32,010 nt of DNA, from contig JAAAUF010000233.1 in NCBI GenBank assembly GCA_015499985.1, positions 14,306 to 46,315 on the forward strand. The letters are read 5' to 3'. The DNA is from Haplosporangium gracile (Eukaryota; Mortierellomycota; Mortierellomycetes; Mortierellales; Mortierellaceae). The position numbers and the translations under genes are program-made. Below are positions 31,753-32,010 of this stretch, one piece after another. The notes beneath the pieces are model-generated. The model saw only the letters and a list, made by a program, of their open reading frames with translations, made no database searches and was not told the origin of the DNA. Every line of letters begins with the position of its first letter. Within the stretch, counting starts at the first letter, position 1.

Positions 31753-32010
31753 GACTGATCTGAAAGGTGGGAGTAGTAGTGAAGGAATGAGTGGAGAAGT
31801 GTAAAAAGTTGGTCGGAAGTGAATAGAGAGTGAGAATGGAGAGAAGAGAAGAGAATGAAGTGAATGGACGAGAAGGTTGGGGGAGAGAAGAGGAGTGCGG
31901 GGTGTAGGGGTGAGTAGGTAGAGTTAAAAGTGGCACGGGGAGAGAGAAAAGAAGAGAGAGAGTGAGAGAGAAAAAGAGTGTGAAAAAGACGACGAAGAAC
32001 AAAGATGGAG
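31753..32010 (-). promoter_or_regulatory. pyrimidine-rich leader/promoter of the phosphatase gene
   Basis: From 31760 to the window end the + strand is mostly purine (GAGA-rich from 31935), so the phosphatase coding strand is CT-rich immediately upstream of its ATG. No TATA box is seen before the window ends. Confidence 0.45.

Overview
The window looks like nuclear DNA of a filamentous fungus. Genes on both strands carry short GT-AG introns, poly(A) signals are of the AATAAA type, proteins hold long Ser/Thr/Pro/Gln-rich inserts, and there are no ribosome binding sites or operons. An early-diverging lineage (Mucoromycota, probably Mortierella-like) is my inference from gene style and from a SETD9-type protein together with a lunapark and a borealin; no sequence search supports it.

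Layout. 125-6214: a SETD9-like SET-domain gene (+), a six-exon lunapark ER-junction gene (-) and a borealin/Nbl1 gene (+). 6328-12616: a multi-pass RING E3 ligase gene of the Asi1/Asi3 type (-) and an intronless four-helix, MARVEL-like membrane protein gene (-). 13490-15246: a Pro/Gly-rich tract that looks like a decayed gene, then a small unrecognised four-exon gene (+). 15731-17237: ornithine decarboxylase (-), the entry step of polyamine synthesis. 17238-23128: a gene-poor stretch of about 5.9 kb, rich in A/T runs, holding one clear relic, the C-terminal end of a PIF1/Helitron-type helicase. 23129-26654: an SPX-domain low-affinity phosphate transporter gene of the Pho87/Pho90/Pho91 family (-). 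27492-29216: a Ser/Pro-rich protein of unknown function (+). 30209-31752: a dual-specificity (MAP kinase type) protein phosphatase gene (-).

The genes do not form a cluster or pathway; they are ordinary housekeeping and regulatory genes in alternating convergent and divergent pairs. Exon junctions were derived by hand from GT/AG sites, reading phase and family alignment from memory. For lunapark, borealin, the RING ligase, ornithine decarboxylase, the phosphate transporter and the phosphatase, every proposed join keeps frame and the summed exon length is divisible by three. Two zinc-binding domains (lunapark zinc ribbon, Asi-type RING) are split by introns inside the metal-binding motif, so they are only visible after splicing.

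I found no convincing new biological system. The most useful observations are the cryptic last exon that completes the RING finger, the borealin domain placed after a long disordered N-terminus, the helicase relic with a stem-loop around its stop codon, the recurring pyrimidine-rich leaders in front of start codons, and the unrecognised small gene at 14558-15246.
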